Source: JBEICQ01 sp046297395 (GTDB lineage: Bacteria > Bacteroidota > Bacteroidia > UBA4408). From it: a stretch of 64,000 nucleotides of DNA. A program made the translations under genes and the position numbers. The notes beneath the pieces were generated by a model. That model was not told the origin of the DNA and made no database searches. It saw only the letters and a list, made by a program, of their open reading frames with translations. The stretch is from NCBI GenBank assembly GCA_046297395.1, contig JBKCNM010000104.1, positions 47,024-111,023 of the forward strand, written 5' to 3'. Positions 34,601 to 42,517 of the stretch are shown here, one piece after another; position 1 is the stretch's first letter; each line of letters begins with the position of its first letter.

Positions 34601-36029
34601 CATTCGACCCATCTTAATGACGGCATCCGTTGCTTCACTTGGTTTTTTACCTATGGCACTCAGCAACGGCGCAGGTGCTGAGGTGCAGCGTCCATTGGCA
34701 ACGGTTGTTATTGGAGGACTTGTTTCGGCAACCTTGCTAACCCTGTTTGTACTTCCTCTGCTTTACGATTGGATTCGTCGTTTTACATCAAAAAAGACTT
34801 CCGCTTTGCTCCTCCTCCTGATGCCGATGTTGGAAACATTGCCTGCCCGTGCACAGGACCTTAAAACAATCAGCTTTAAGGAAGCACAAAGTATCATGTA
34901 CAAAAATAATCCTGACCTAAAAAGAGCAAGGCTGGAAAAAGAAAATGCTGAGGTCATGAAAAAGTCCTGGTTTGATGCACCCTCCATGCAAATAAGTGCA
35001 GAGTACGGTCAGTTTAACACCTTTGCCAACGACAACAGAATTGGCTTGCAACAATCATTTGCTTTTCCAACAGCCTATGCTGCCAGCCGGAATTACCTGC
35101 GCAGCCTGTCAGATTATGCCGAACTATCTGAACAGATGGGCATGCAGGAGAAAAAACGGGAACTAAGGCGTTTGTTCTCTGCATGGATGTTGATGGCAGC
35201 CCGCTTGCACCTTCTTCACACAGCAGATTCATTATGGACAGAAATGCGTCGGATTTCCTTGGCACGCACAGCAGCAGGTGAAGATTTGGGAGCAGATGAT
35301 GCCATTGTTCTGGCAAAAAAATCCCTATTGCAGCAACAAGTAAAAATTGCTGAAAGTGAAAAAAATCAAATTATCAATGCATTTCGTTGTCTTCTGAATA
35401 CATCCGAACCATACCTGCCCGCAGAAGATAGCACAGTGTTATCGGCCCATTTACAAGAAGATACATCTGTGTACAGAAACTTTACTGGAAGCCGCCTGCT
35501 TGCAGGTCATGTTCGTTCTGCTTCAGGTTTGGCAAAGTATGCCGGCAACAGATTGCTTCCTGATATCTCTCTCAGCGTAAATACCCAAAGCAATACGGGC
35601 TGGTTTCGCAAAGGGAATGAAGAAGTGTTTTACAAACCGGGGTATCGATTTTTTTATGCAGGCGCAGGTTTGAGTTTCCCTTTGTTTTACCGTTCGAGAT
35701 ATGCACAGTATCAATCAATCTCATACCGAAAAAAAATAGCTGAAGCAGATTACGAGTCACTTTTATTGAAGACAAATGCAGAAGTTAAAAATCTGCTTCT
35801 GCGTTATGAGTCACAGTTTTTTGCCAACAGAGAATTACAGTCAGTGAGTCTTCCTGCCATGCAAAAAGCTTATCAGGTAGCACTGCGAAGATACCAAAGT
35901 GGTGAATCAGGTTTTACGGAATGCATGTACTATTACAACGAGTATTTTGCGCTTCAACAAAAAATTCTTGAAACAGCTGATGCACTTAATCAAACAATTA
36001 TTGACATGGCTTTTTATTACAACCAATGA
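31695..36029 (+). CDS. CusA/CzcA-type RND metal efflux pump fused to a TolC-like outer-membrane factor
   Basis: A 1444-residue fusion. Residues 1 to ~1035 are a complete heavy-metal RND permease: TM1 start MIQHIVDFSLKNKF, porter domains, the TM4 proton-relay segment DFGLIIDGAVIIVE, duplicated second half and 12 helices. Residues ~1036-1053 (ALLLLLMPMLETLPARA) form a hydrophobic stretch preceded by RRFTSKK and followed by QD, like a signal peptide with a cleavage site after A1053. Residues ~1055-1444 are an outer-membrane efflux protein domain (TISFKEAQSIMYKNNPDL) with long coiled coils. With the adaptor gene it forms a whole tripartite exporter for monovalent or divalent metal ions. The ion is unknown. 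This fused form is known in Bacteroidota. Confidence 0.9.
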   Translation: MIQHIVDFSLKNKFLIFLFFTAWTVWGIFETTQLPIDAVPDITNNQVQVISVSNSLGAADIERLVTVPLETAFSNIPGITELRSFSRFGLSIITLVFSDETDVYWARQQIAERIGETSSLIPQGMADISMAPVTTGLGEVYQYIVRPAKGFEEAYSLRELRSIQDWIIRKQLLGTPGVADVSSFGGELMQYQVQILPDRLKAFGITHDEVLHALSSDNQNSGGTYIEKGPKAYFITTSGLFNSIKDIENVPIRYSAGGMPLLIRHVAEVRKGSATRYGAISYNGEREVAGAIVMMIKGENSSHTVSHIKERMDQIRKTLPPGIVVDAFLDRSKMVDNAIKTVETNLLEGALIVILVLVLFLSSLRAGLIVASVIPLSMLFAIILMNRFGISGNLMSLGALDFGLIIDGAVIIVEAVMHSFTRFTGVKKLTSSQKDEEIGKVSTQMMSAAFFGQVIIFIVYIPILSLRGIEGKMFIPMAQTVSFALLGAILASLTWVPVMCAMFIQPQAETRIDKWFVLVRSVYSKWLMKVFHQKAITLTTAMVLLVIAYLLLTRMGGEFIPRLEEGDLAMDTRLLTGASLSNSIETTKRCAALLKSRFPEIEKIVVKTGCGEIPTDPMPIEASDVMIILKDKSAWTSAKTFDQLSEKMKAVVAEIPGVSVGFQFPVQMRFNELMTGAKQDVVCKVYGENLDSLASIASRIKSIAEKTEGIKDMYVEKLNGVEQISIIPYRESFIRHGISMDVFNRALRVFMAGEKCGFVYENERRYGLVVKMQNAGYADIEKIGAIQIQGAGGVQVPLSLLADIQVKPGPNQIMRETGRRRIMLGFNIRGRDVESVVNDLQAQIKKSISLPSGYHYRMGGTFENLMDARKRLSIVVPIALLLIFLMLYFSFSSVPDALVIFMAIPLSAVGGVFLLWFRNMPFSISAAIGFIALFGVAVLNGVVMITEIRRLLAEGMVLREAIVQGSCNRIRPILMTASVASLGFLPMALSNGAGAEVQRPLATVVIGGLVSATLLTLFVLPLLYDWIRRFTSKKTSALLLLLMPMLETLPARAQDLKTISFKEAQSIMYKNNPDLKRARLEKENAEVMKKSWFDAPSMQISAEYGQFNTFANDNRIGLQQSFAFPTAYAASRNYLRSLSDYAELSEQMGMQEKKRELRRLFSAWMLMAARLHLLHTADSLWTEMRRISLARTAAGEDLGADDAIVLAKKSLLQQQVKIAESEKNQIINAFRCLLNTSEPYLPAEDSTVLSAHLQEDTSVYRNFTGSRLLAGHVRSASGLAKYAGNRLLPDISLSVNTQSNTGWFRKGNEEVFYKPGYRFFYAGAGLSFPLFYRSRYAQYQSISYRKKIAEADYESLLLKTNAEVKNLLLRYESQFFANRELQSVSLPAMQKAYQVALRRYQSGESGFTECMYYYNEYFALQQKILETADALNQTIIDMAFYYNQ

Positions 36030-37156
36030 AACCGGCAATCACATTTCTACTCTCAATACTCCTGCTGTATGCTTGCAGCTCAGATCAATCAGCGGAAGAA
36101 TCTCCGGGTAAGGCTGAAACGGCCATTGTTTTTACGCAGGTTCAGTTAAAGCAAGCAGGAATTGCTTGCAGCAAGCCCTTTCCTCATAGGTTTAGGCAAA
36201 TTCATAGGTTTAATGGGATGATAGAAGTTCCTCCTCAAAACATGGTGAGCATCAGTTTTCCTTTTGGAGGATATCTTCAGGCGAGCGATTTGCTCCCGGG
36301 CATGCATGTTAAAAAGGGCCAGGTTCTCGCTTACCTGCAAGATGCTTCATATGTGCAAATACAACAAGAATTTTTGATGTCCAAAATTCGTTTGACACGG
36401 AGTGAAAAAGAATGGGAAAGACAACAAAAATTATTCAAGGAGCAGGCATCAACCGAGAAAAGCCTACAACAGGCACAGGCAGATTATCTCTCGCTTAAAG
36501 TGGAGGTAAAAGCCATGGCAGAAAAACTTCGTTTGATGGGTATCAATCCCGATAATTTTAATGAAGACAAACTCACGCGCACACTTGCCGTGCTATCACC
36601 CATCAATGGTTTTGTAAGTCATGTAAATGTGAATATAGGGAAGTATGTAAACCCAACAGATGTATTGTTCCAATTGGTTAATCCGGACGATATACACCTG
36701 GCCATCTCTGCCTATGAGAAAGATTTGGGCAAATTAAAAATCGGTCAGGAGGTTATCTGCAGTTCAGTTGATGTTCCGGAGAAAAAGCATCGCGCATCCA
36801 TCATTCTGATTAGTAGAAACATTGATGCCGATCGAACCGCATCAGTGCACTGTCATTTCGAGGAATACGACCATTCTCTGCTTCCAGGCATGTTTATGAA
36901 TGCCGAGGTATATGAGCAGGGAGTGGAACTTTCGGCCATCCCACTTCAGGCACTTGTTGAGTTTGAAGGCAAGCCAATGGTTTTTACCGCTACAAACAAG
37001 TATTCTTTTGAAATGCGTGAGGTAGAGGTAGTGGCAAAAGATGCCCATTGTGTTTCTGTTAAAACCCTCTCAGGTGCATCACTTGAGAATCAATCTATTG
37101 TTGTAAAGAATCCTTATTCGATTCTCATGGCACTAAAAAATCGTGAGCCTGAGTAA
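36026..37156 (+). CDS. RND efflux periplasmic adaptor (CusB/CzcB-like lipoprotein)
   Basis: A membrane-fusion protein of 376 residues that links the RND pump to its outer-membrane channel. The lipobox LLLYAC places the lipid anchor on C17. A barrel/lipoyl hairpin follows (PFGGYLQASDLLPGMHVKKGQ), then coiled-coil helices (about 110-175), the second lipoyl half (LSPINGFVSHVNVNIGKYV) and beta-barrel domains. It has no extra N-terminal metal-binding Met/His region. The ATG overlaps the fusion gene stop (36026-36029), giving one coupled operon. Confidence 0.88.
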   Translation: MKPAITFLLSILLLYACSSDQSAEESPGKAETAIVFTQVQLKQAGIACSKPFPHRFRQIHRFNGMIEVPPQNMVSISFPFGGYLQASDLLPGMHVKKGQVLAYLQDASYVQIQQEFLMSKIRLTRSEKEWERQQKLFKEQASTEKSLQQAQADYLSLKVEVKAMAEKLRLMGINPDNFNEDKLTRTLAVLSPINGFVSHVNVNIGKYVNPTDVLFQLVNPDDIHLAISAYEKDLGKLKIGQEVICSSVDVPEKKHRASIILISRNIDADRTASVHCHFEEYDHSLLPGMFMNAEVYEQGVELSAIPLQALVEFEGKPMVFTATNKYSFEMREVEVVAKDAHCVSVKTLSGASLENQSIVVKNPYSILMALKNREPE

Positions 37157-37507
37157 CTGATTGTCATCTAGTTTTTCCAGCAAAGAAAAGTGAGATGAAT
37201 GCTAATGAGTGGCTTATACTTTATGATATTTCCGGTTTGTTTGGGACCTTGTTATGTAATTGAAGCATTCTTTTTTTTGCACCATCCTATTTTCAGCATA
37301 TTCGGAAAGGAATATATATCCATGTAATGGATACTTTATAAAGGACTTGTCTTGATGCGCCCTTGCACTTTCTAACAGAGATAGCATATTCTAACCTATT
37401 GAAAATGAAGCTTTTTAATTTTAAATGAATTTGTAACTTTTAAAACACAATGATAGTCTTATGTTTATTCACCCAATAAACCACACTAAACGCAACACTT
37501 TATAACC
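37157..37507. other. 351-bp non-coding region before the ABC/M1 operon
   Basis: An AT-rich region with no plausible gene. It holds a perfect 7-3-7 palindrome (37317-37333), two copies of TTCTAAC 19 bp apart (37370, 37389), and a weak promoter candidate (TTTG 37430-37433 with TAGTCTTA 37454-37461). No terminator for the efflux operon could be identified. Confidence 0.5.
37317..37333 (+). promoter_or_regulatory. Perfect 7-3-7 inverted repeat upstream of the ABC/M1 operon
   Basis: TATCCAT-GTA-ATGGATA, both arms perfect, lies 175 nt before the ABC ATPase start in an otherwise non-coding stretch. It is a candidate binding site for a dimeric regulator. Confidence 0.4.
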
Positions 37508-38380
37508 ATGACATTAATCGTAAAAAATCTTTGCAAGCAATATGGCAATGGGGTAATCGCCCTCGACGATGTAAACCTGAGCATTTCTACCGGCATGTTT
37601 GGTCTTTTAGGTCCCAACGGTGCAGGCAAATCCTCTCTGATGCGCACACTGGCTACCCTTCAGGACGCTGATAGCGGATCAGCATTTCTTGATGAGATAG
37701 ATATATTGAAGGACAAGATGGCGATTCGTAAAATTCTCGGGTATCTGCCGCAGGAGTTTGGAGTCTATCCAAGATCTACAGCAGAAGATTTGCTTGATTA
37801 TCTTGCCATGCTCAAGGGATGTACGCAAGCATCTTCCCGCAAGGAGATGGTTCATTTTCTGCTCCAAAAGGTAAACTTGTATGATCATCGAAAGAAGCAT
37901 GTAAGCAGTTTTAGTGGTGGCATGCGTCAGCGTTTTGGTATTGCCCAGTGCCTGATTGGAAAACCCGAACTGATTATCGTTGATGAGCCCACAGCCGGAC
38001 TCGACCCCGGTGAACGGAATCGTTTTTATAACATCCTGAGTGAAATCAGTGAAAATATCATTGTCATCCTTTCAACACACATCGTTCAGGATGTGAGGGA
38101 ACTGTGCACCAACATGGCCATTATGGACAAAGGCAAAGTGTTGTTTGCAGGAAAAACCGATGATGCTTTGCATCTGCTCAGAAACAAGGTGTGGGAGATC
38201 CAAGTGGAGAAGAAAAATCTACATGATTTTCAGCAGAAGTACCGCGTTATTTCAAGTAAATTGGTTGGTGGGGTTCCTTTATTACATGTGTTTGCCGAAA
38301 CACTTCCCTCGCCGGAATTTATCCCTGCGGAAGAAAATCTTGAGGATGTTTTTTTTGCACGCATTAATCATCTGATTTAA
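37508..38380 (+). CDS. ABC transporter ATP-binding protein
   Basis: A 290-residue ABC-2-type ATPase. The Walker A GPNGAGKSS lies near residue 35, the Q-loop in LGYLPQEFG, the ABC signature FSGGMRQRFGIAQ near residue 137, Walker B LIIVDEPTAGLDPGER near residue 160, and the H-loop in STHIV. The C-terminal ~75 residues are the regulatory extension usual for drug/antibiotic or gliding-type (GldA-like) exporters. It energises the next protein, a permease fused to a peptidase, whose gene starts 5 nt downstream. Confidence 0.92.
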   Translation: MTLIVKNLCKQYGNGVIALDDVNLSISTGMFGLLGPNGAGKSSLMRTLATLQDADSGSAFLDEIDILKDKMAIRKILGYLPQEFGVYPRSTAEDLLDYLAMLKGCTQASSRKEMVHFLLQKVNLYDHRKKHVSSFSGGMRQRFGIAQCLIGKPELIIVDEPTAGLDPGERNRFYNILSEISENIIVILSTHIVQDVRELCTNMAIMDKGKVLFAGKTDDALHLLRNKVWEIQVEKKNLHDFQQKYRVISSKLVGGVPLLHVFAETLPSPEFIPAEENLEDVFFARINHLI

Positions 38381-38385
38381 GGCTT

Positions 38386-41300
38386 ATGCGGACATTTATT
38401 TTTCAGGAATTAAGGTTTTGGCTCAGAACACCCATGACCTGGATATTTCTCCTTGTAAATACGCTCTTGGTTTCAGGGGCAGTGGCATCCGATCAGTTAA
38501 CCCTGGGTGAAGGGTTAGGGAATGTGCTAAAAAATTCTCCATATGCCATTCAGAATTTCTATGGAGTGATGTCGCTCTTAGGGATGCTGATGACAACAGC
38601 ATACATGAATGCCACAGCGAACCGCGATTTTTCAACGGGCATGTATCAGTTTATTTTTACTTCGCCTATAAAAAAACATCATTATTTCTTCGGCAAGTTC
38701 ATAGGTGCAGCAATTGTTGCCATCATTCCCTTGCTGGGTGTTTCTCTGGGAAGCCTTATCGGACCAATGGTTTCTTCCTTATCACCAGAACGATTTGGCC
38801 CGGTTTTTTGGAGTGCTCACCTAAATGGATTGATTGTTTATGGCATCCCCAATACTTTCATTACCGGAGTCATTCTCTTTGGTCTCGCAGTTCTTTTTAG
38901 AAGCAGCATCGTTTCTTTTGTAGGCGCAATGGGAATACTGGTTTTTTATCTTCTTGCGCAAGGATTTATCAGTGACCTCGATAAAGAATGGCTCGCCTGC
39001 ATTCTCGATCCATTTGGCTATTATCCTGAATCAACCTTGTCGAAATATTTTACCATTGAAGACAAAAATACTCAATCAGTTTCCTTGTATGGTTGGGTTT
39101 TATACAACCGACTGATCTGGGTTTCATTTGCGATGCTCCTACTTTTTGTTTTTTATCTGCGGTTCTCTTTTTCATTTAAAAATAAAAGTAACCGTCCCTC
39201 AGAAAAGCTGAATGCCACAGAAGAGTTGACAAAAAATATTTCAATGCCTCTTATCACGCCTTCCTACCGATTTTCATTCTCTTCCTGGATCAGAATGACG
39301 GGATTTGAATGCAGCGCCATTCTGAAAAATCCTCCGTTTATCGTGTTGGTCATAATTGGTATTCTAAACCTAAGTGCTTCTCTAAGCAGCTTTACAACTT
39401 CCTTTGGGCTTAGCAAGTACCCAGTTACCTATGATATCATTGACAGCATAAGAGGTAGTTTTTATATTTTTCTAATAGGCATTATCACCTTTTATACGGG
39501 TGTATTGGTTTGGAAAGAACGCGATTCTCATTTCAACGAAATACAGGACGCCACACCTTTTCAGACCTTTTCCTTGCTAAGTTCAAAATTGATGGCCATG
39601 GTTGCAGCTGTCACACTAATCCTCTTCTCCACCATGATTGTCGGAATTGCTTCTCAGGCTTTTAGAGGATATTATCGGTTTGAGTTTGAGGTATACCTTA
39701 CCTCACTCTTCCTGATTGATCTGCCTTCAATTTTCTACCTGATTGTGATATCCATGCTAATTCATTATCTGATTAATAATCGTTATATCGCTTACTTCGC
39801 CTTTGTGGCTTTTTTGATTCTGAATAAATACATATGGTCTGTTCTTCAGATGGACTCTAATATGCTTAATTATGGTTCTATCCCCGATCTTACCTATTCC
39901 GATATGAATGGGTTTGGTCCTTTTGTTCAGGGAGCTTTTTGGTTTCAAGTGTATTGGTTGCTGTTTGCTTTTTTGCTCATATTCTGCATTCGTGCCCTCT
40001 ATATCCGCGGTTGCGAAACACAAATCAGCATGCGAGTTCAATATGCACTATTGTATCTTAAGGAGAGCAAATGGCAATGGGGCTCTGTACTTCTTCTATT
40101 TTCTATATGTGCCTGTTATGTTTACTATCATACGCATGTGGTCAATACTTATGTGAGTGAGAAAGAGAATGAACAGGAGGAGGTTGATTATGAGCTCACA
40201 TTTAAAAAGTACGAGGGTTTAAATCAACCAAGGTATTTCAGTCATCAATTTGAAATTCATGTTTATCCTGAAAGCCGTAGTCTTGAAGCGAGGGTTGTTT
40301 CTTTGGCCCGCAACATATCTAACCAACCCATCACCGACTTGCATTTTACCATTCCATCAATTCCGGATAGCGTAAAAATTTTAATAAAAAATGCATTTCC
40401 TAAGCTCATCAACAACCGACTTAAATACAGAATTTATACCCTTACTGAACCATTGATGCCGGGTGATTCTATCAAAATACAGTTTGATATTCTTAAGAAA
40501 AACAAAGGATTTGAGAATGAGGTCTCTTTTTTACAGCTCACCAACAATGGTACTTTTTTTAATAACACAGATATTGTTCCACAAATAGGATATGTTTCAA
40601 ACAATGAGGTGGCTGACAAAAATCGTCGCAGGGAGTTGAATTTGCCCAAACGCAACAGGACGCATAAACTGGATGAAACCAATCTTTCCGCAAGGGCAAA
40701 CACCTATATCACCGAATGTGCAGACTGGGTGGATGTAAAAACCATCATCTCAACAAGCGAGGATCAGATAGCAGTGGCACCAGGCAGTTTAATAAAGCAG
40801 TGGAAGAAAGGAAACAGGAACTTTTATCATTACGAATTAGATCATATCTCACTTGATTTTTACTCTTTCATTTCTGCTGATTATGAAGTAAAAAGAAAAA
40901 AATGGAAGGGGATTGATTTAGAAGTGTACTACATTCCTGAACATGCCTATAATGTTCCGTTGATGATGAAAAGTTTAGAAAAGTCATTGGCATACTATAC
41001 TTCTCATTTTGGTCCTTATTATCATCATCAATGCAGGATTATTGAGTTTCCCCGCTACAGATCATTTGCTCAGGCTTTTCCGGGAACCATGCCTTACAGC
41101 GAAAGTATAGGCTTTATTACTGATCTCAGGAATGTTAATTCCGGAGATATCGATATGGTATTTTTTGTGGTTGCCCATGAGATGGCGCATCAGTATTGGG
41201 CGCACCAGCTTTGCGGAGCTGCAATGCAAGGCAGCGAATGGATGAGTGAAGGTTTCGCAGAATACTCAGCGTTGATGGTGATGGAAAAAGAATACGGCCA

Positions 41301-41958
41301 TGACAGCATGAATAAATTTCTAAAATACCTGATGGATGAATACCTCAGTAACAGAGGACGCGAAGCTGAAGCAGAGCAACCCATCTATAAAACCGAAAAT
41401 CAGGCATATATTCATTATCAAAAGGCCGGTGTTGCGATGTACTATCTTAAAGAGATGATTGGTGAGCAGAAGGTGAATCTTGCGCTTCGCAATCTCCTGG
41501 ATTCATTTGCATATAAAAACCCACCCTATCCAACCTCTCTTCATGCCCTGCGTGCACTCAGTAAACAAACCCCCGATAGCTTGTCATATCTCATTCATGA
41601 CCTCTTTAAAACCATCACGCTTTTCTCCAACAAAATGGAGGAGGCCCGGGTCAAAAAAATTGGAAATGAATTTGAAGTTAGTATAACTTTTACCTCAGAG
41701 AAATTTCGGGCAGATTCTATGGGAAAAGAGAAGGCCATACCGGTAAATGATTATATGGATTTGATTTGCTTTGCAAAACCCATTGAGGATGAAAAATTTG
41801 GGAAGAAACTGTTTTACCAAAGAACAAAGATTTCCCAAAAGCAAAACCATGTTGTTTTTCGAACGAAAGAGATGCCTTATCTCGTAGGCATTGATCCTTA
41901 CAATTACATCATTGACAGATTTCCGGATGACAATACAAAGAAACTCGCTCTTGAATAA
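38386..41958 (+). CDS. ABC-2 permease fused to an M1-family metallopeptidase
   Basis: A 1190-residue membrane protein. Residues ~1-580 contain two sets of about six ABC-2-type membrane helices, so one chain supplies both permease halves. After a last helix near 570-585, residues ~590-1190 are an extracytoplasmic domain with an intact gluzincin site: HEMAH (H931, E932, H935) and E955 in WMSEGFAEY, 19 residues after the second His. The usual M1 GAMEN exopeptidase motif reads PGTMPYSES, as seen in such fusions. It pairs with the preceding ATPase. Possible roles are export coupled to processing, or mechanotransmission to a periplasmic peptidase. Similar fusions exist in Bacteroidota, but their function is not established. 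Confidence 0.88.
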   Translation: MRTFIFQELRFWLRTPMTWIFLLVNTLLVSGAVASDQLTLGEGLGNVLKNSPYAIQNFYGVMSLLGMLMTTAYMNATANRDFSTGMYQFIFTSPIKKHHYFFGKFIGAAIVAIIPLLGVSLGSLIGPMVSSLSPERFGPVFWSAHLNGLIVYGIPNTFITGVILFGLAVLFRSSIVSFVGAMGILVFYLLAQGFISDLDKEWLACILDPFGYYPESTLSKYFTIEDKNTQSVSLYGWVLYNRLIWVSFAMLLLFVFYLRFSFSFKNKSNRPSEKLNATEELTKNISMPLITPSYRFSFSSWIRMTGFECSAILKNPPFIVLVIIGILNLSASLSSFTTSFGLSKYPVTYDIIDSIRGSFYIFLIGIITFYTGVLVWKERDSHFNEIQDATPFQTFSLLSSKLMAMVAAVTLILFSTMIVGIASQAFRGYYRFEFEVYLTSLFLIDLPSIFYLIVISMLIHYLINNRYIAYFAFVAFLILNKYIWSVLQMDSNMLNYGSIPDLTYSDMNGFGPFVQGAFWFQVYWLLFAFLLIFCIRALYIRGCETQISMRVQYALLYLKESKWQWGSVLLLFSICACYVYYHTHVVNTYVSEKENEQEEVDYELTFKKYEGLNQPRYFSHQFEIHVYPESRSLEARVVSLARNISNQPITDLHFTIPSIPDSVKILIKNAFPKLINNRLKYRIYTLTEPLMPGDSIKIQFDILKKNKGFENEVSFLQLTNNGTFFNNTDIVPQIGYVSNNEVADKNRRRELNLPKRNRTHKLDETNLSARANTYITECADWVDVKTIISTSEDQIAVAPGSLIKQWKKGNRNFYHYELDHISLDFYSFISADYEVKRKKWKGIDLEVYYIPEHAYNVPLMMKSLEKSLAYYTSHFGPYYHHQCRIIEFPRYRSFAQAFPGTMPYSESIGFITDLRNVNSGDIDMVFFVVAHEMAHQYWAHQLCGAAMQGSEWMSEGFAEYSALMVMEKEYGHDSMNKFLKYLMDEYLSNRGREAEAEQPIYKTENQAYIHYQKAGVAMYYLKEMIGEQKVNLALRNLLDSFAYKNPPYPTSLHALRALSKQTPDSLSYLIHDLFKTITLFSNKMEEARVKKIGNEFEVSITFTSEKFRADSMGKEKAIPVNDYMDLICFAKPIEDEKFGKKLFYQRTKISQKQNHVVFRTKEMPYLVGIDPYNYIIDRFPDDNTKKLALE

Positions 41959-42039
41959 AATTGGGGCTGCCTCTTTTAGTCATACTTTAATGGAATGTGT
42001 TTTCAGATAACTGAATGACTTGAGACAAGGGCAGTCAAA

Positions 42040-42468
42040 TTATTTGATAATGGTGTTCTTTCCGGGGATGGGATCAAATCTTACCTTGTCCATCTCACCG
42101 CAATAGGGTCCCTGTTTAACTTCAATCATCTCACTTTGTTCAAGCATTTCAAAACCATGTCCTCCGTGCGCAAGAAGAATGACATCACCTTTTACAAGAA
42201 TGCGGCTTTCTAGGTAATTTTTCTGCTCATCATAAAAATCTACCCGCACTTTACCCGATTTAATAAACAGTACTTCTTGGGTAAGTGTTACCTCTCTGGT
42301 TACAGGATTGTGCACATGAGGTGCAATAATATAACCTTCCGGGCGGTTCATATAGCCTAACTGCTGTGAGAAATCACCGGGGGTAAAAAAATCTATTCCC
42401 TCTTTTTTAAATTCAGTCCGAATGATTACAGATAAAAGGGTCTCCCCATGCATGATACGCTCTATCAT
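42040..42468 (-). CDS. Cupin-fold protein of unknown substrate
   Basis: A 142-residue cytoplasmic protein with the double-stranded beta-helix pattern of cupins: a first motif around PHVHNPVTREVTLTQEVLFIKSGKVRV and a second around VKGDVILLAHGGHGFEML. The histidine pair in APHVHNP, the Glu in TQEVLF and the His in GGHGFE could bind a metal. Related proteins are often found in surface-polysaccharide loci (WxcM-like C-terminal domains), but no such genes adjoin here. It lies alone, 50 nt after the start-distal end of the next minus-strand unit. Function unknown. Confidence 0.7.
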   Translation of the reverse strand: MIERIMHGETLLSVIIRTEFKKEGIDFFTPGDFSQQLGYMNRPEGYIIAPHVHNPVTREVTLTQEVLFIKSGKVRVDFYDEQKNYLESRILVKGDVILLAHGGHGFEMLEQSEMIEVKQGPYCGEMDKVRFDPIPGKNTIIK

Positions 42469-42517
42469 TTTTTGTCGTCCTTTTTGCCATGGCCAAATTA
42501 GTACTAAATGACGGAGA

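Noticed and set aside
37370..37395. TTCTAAC repeated 19 bp apart as an operator
   Set aside because: Short AT-rich heptamers occur by chance in such regions and no promoter is clearly placed relative to them.
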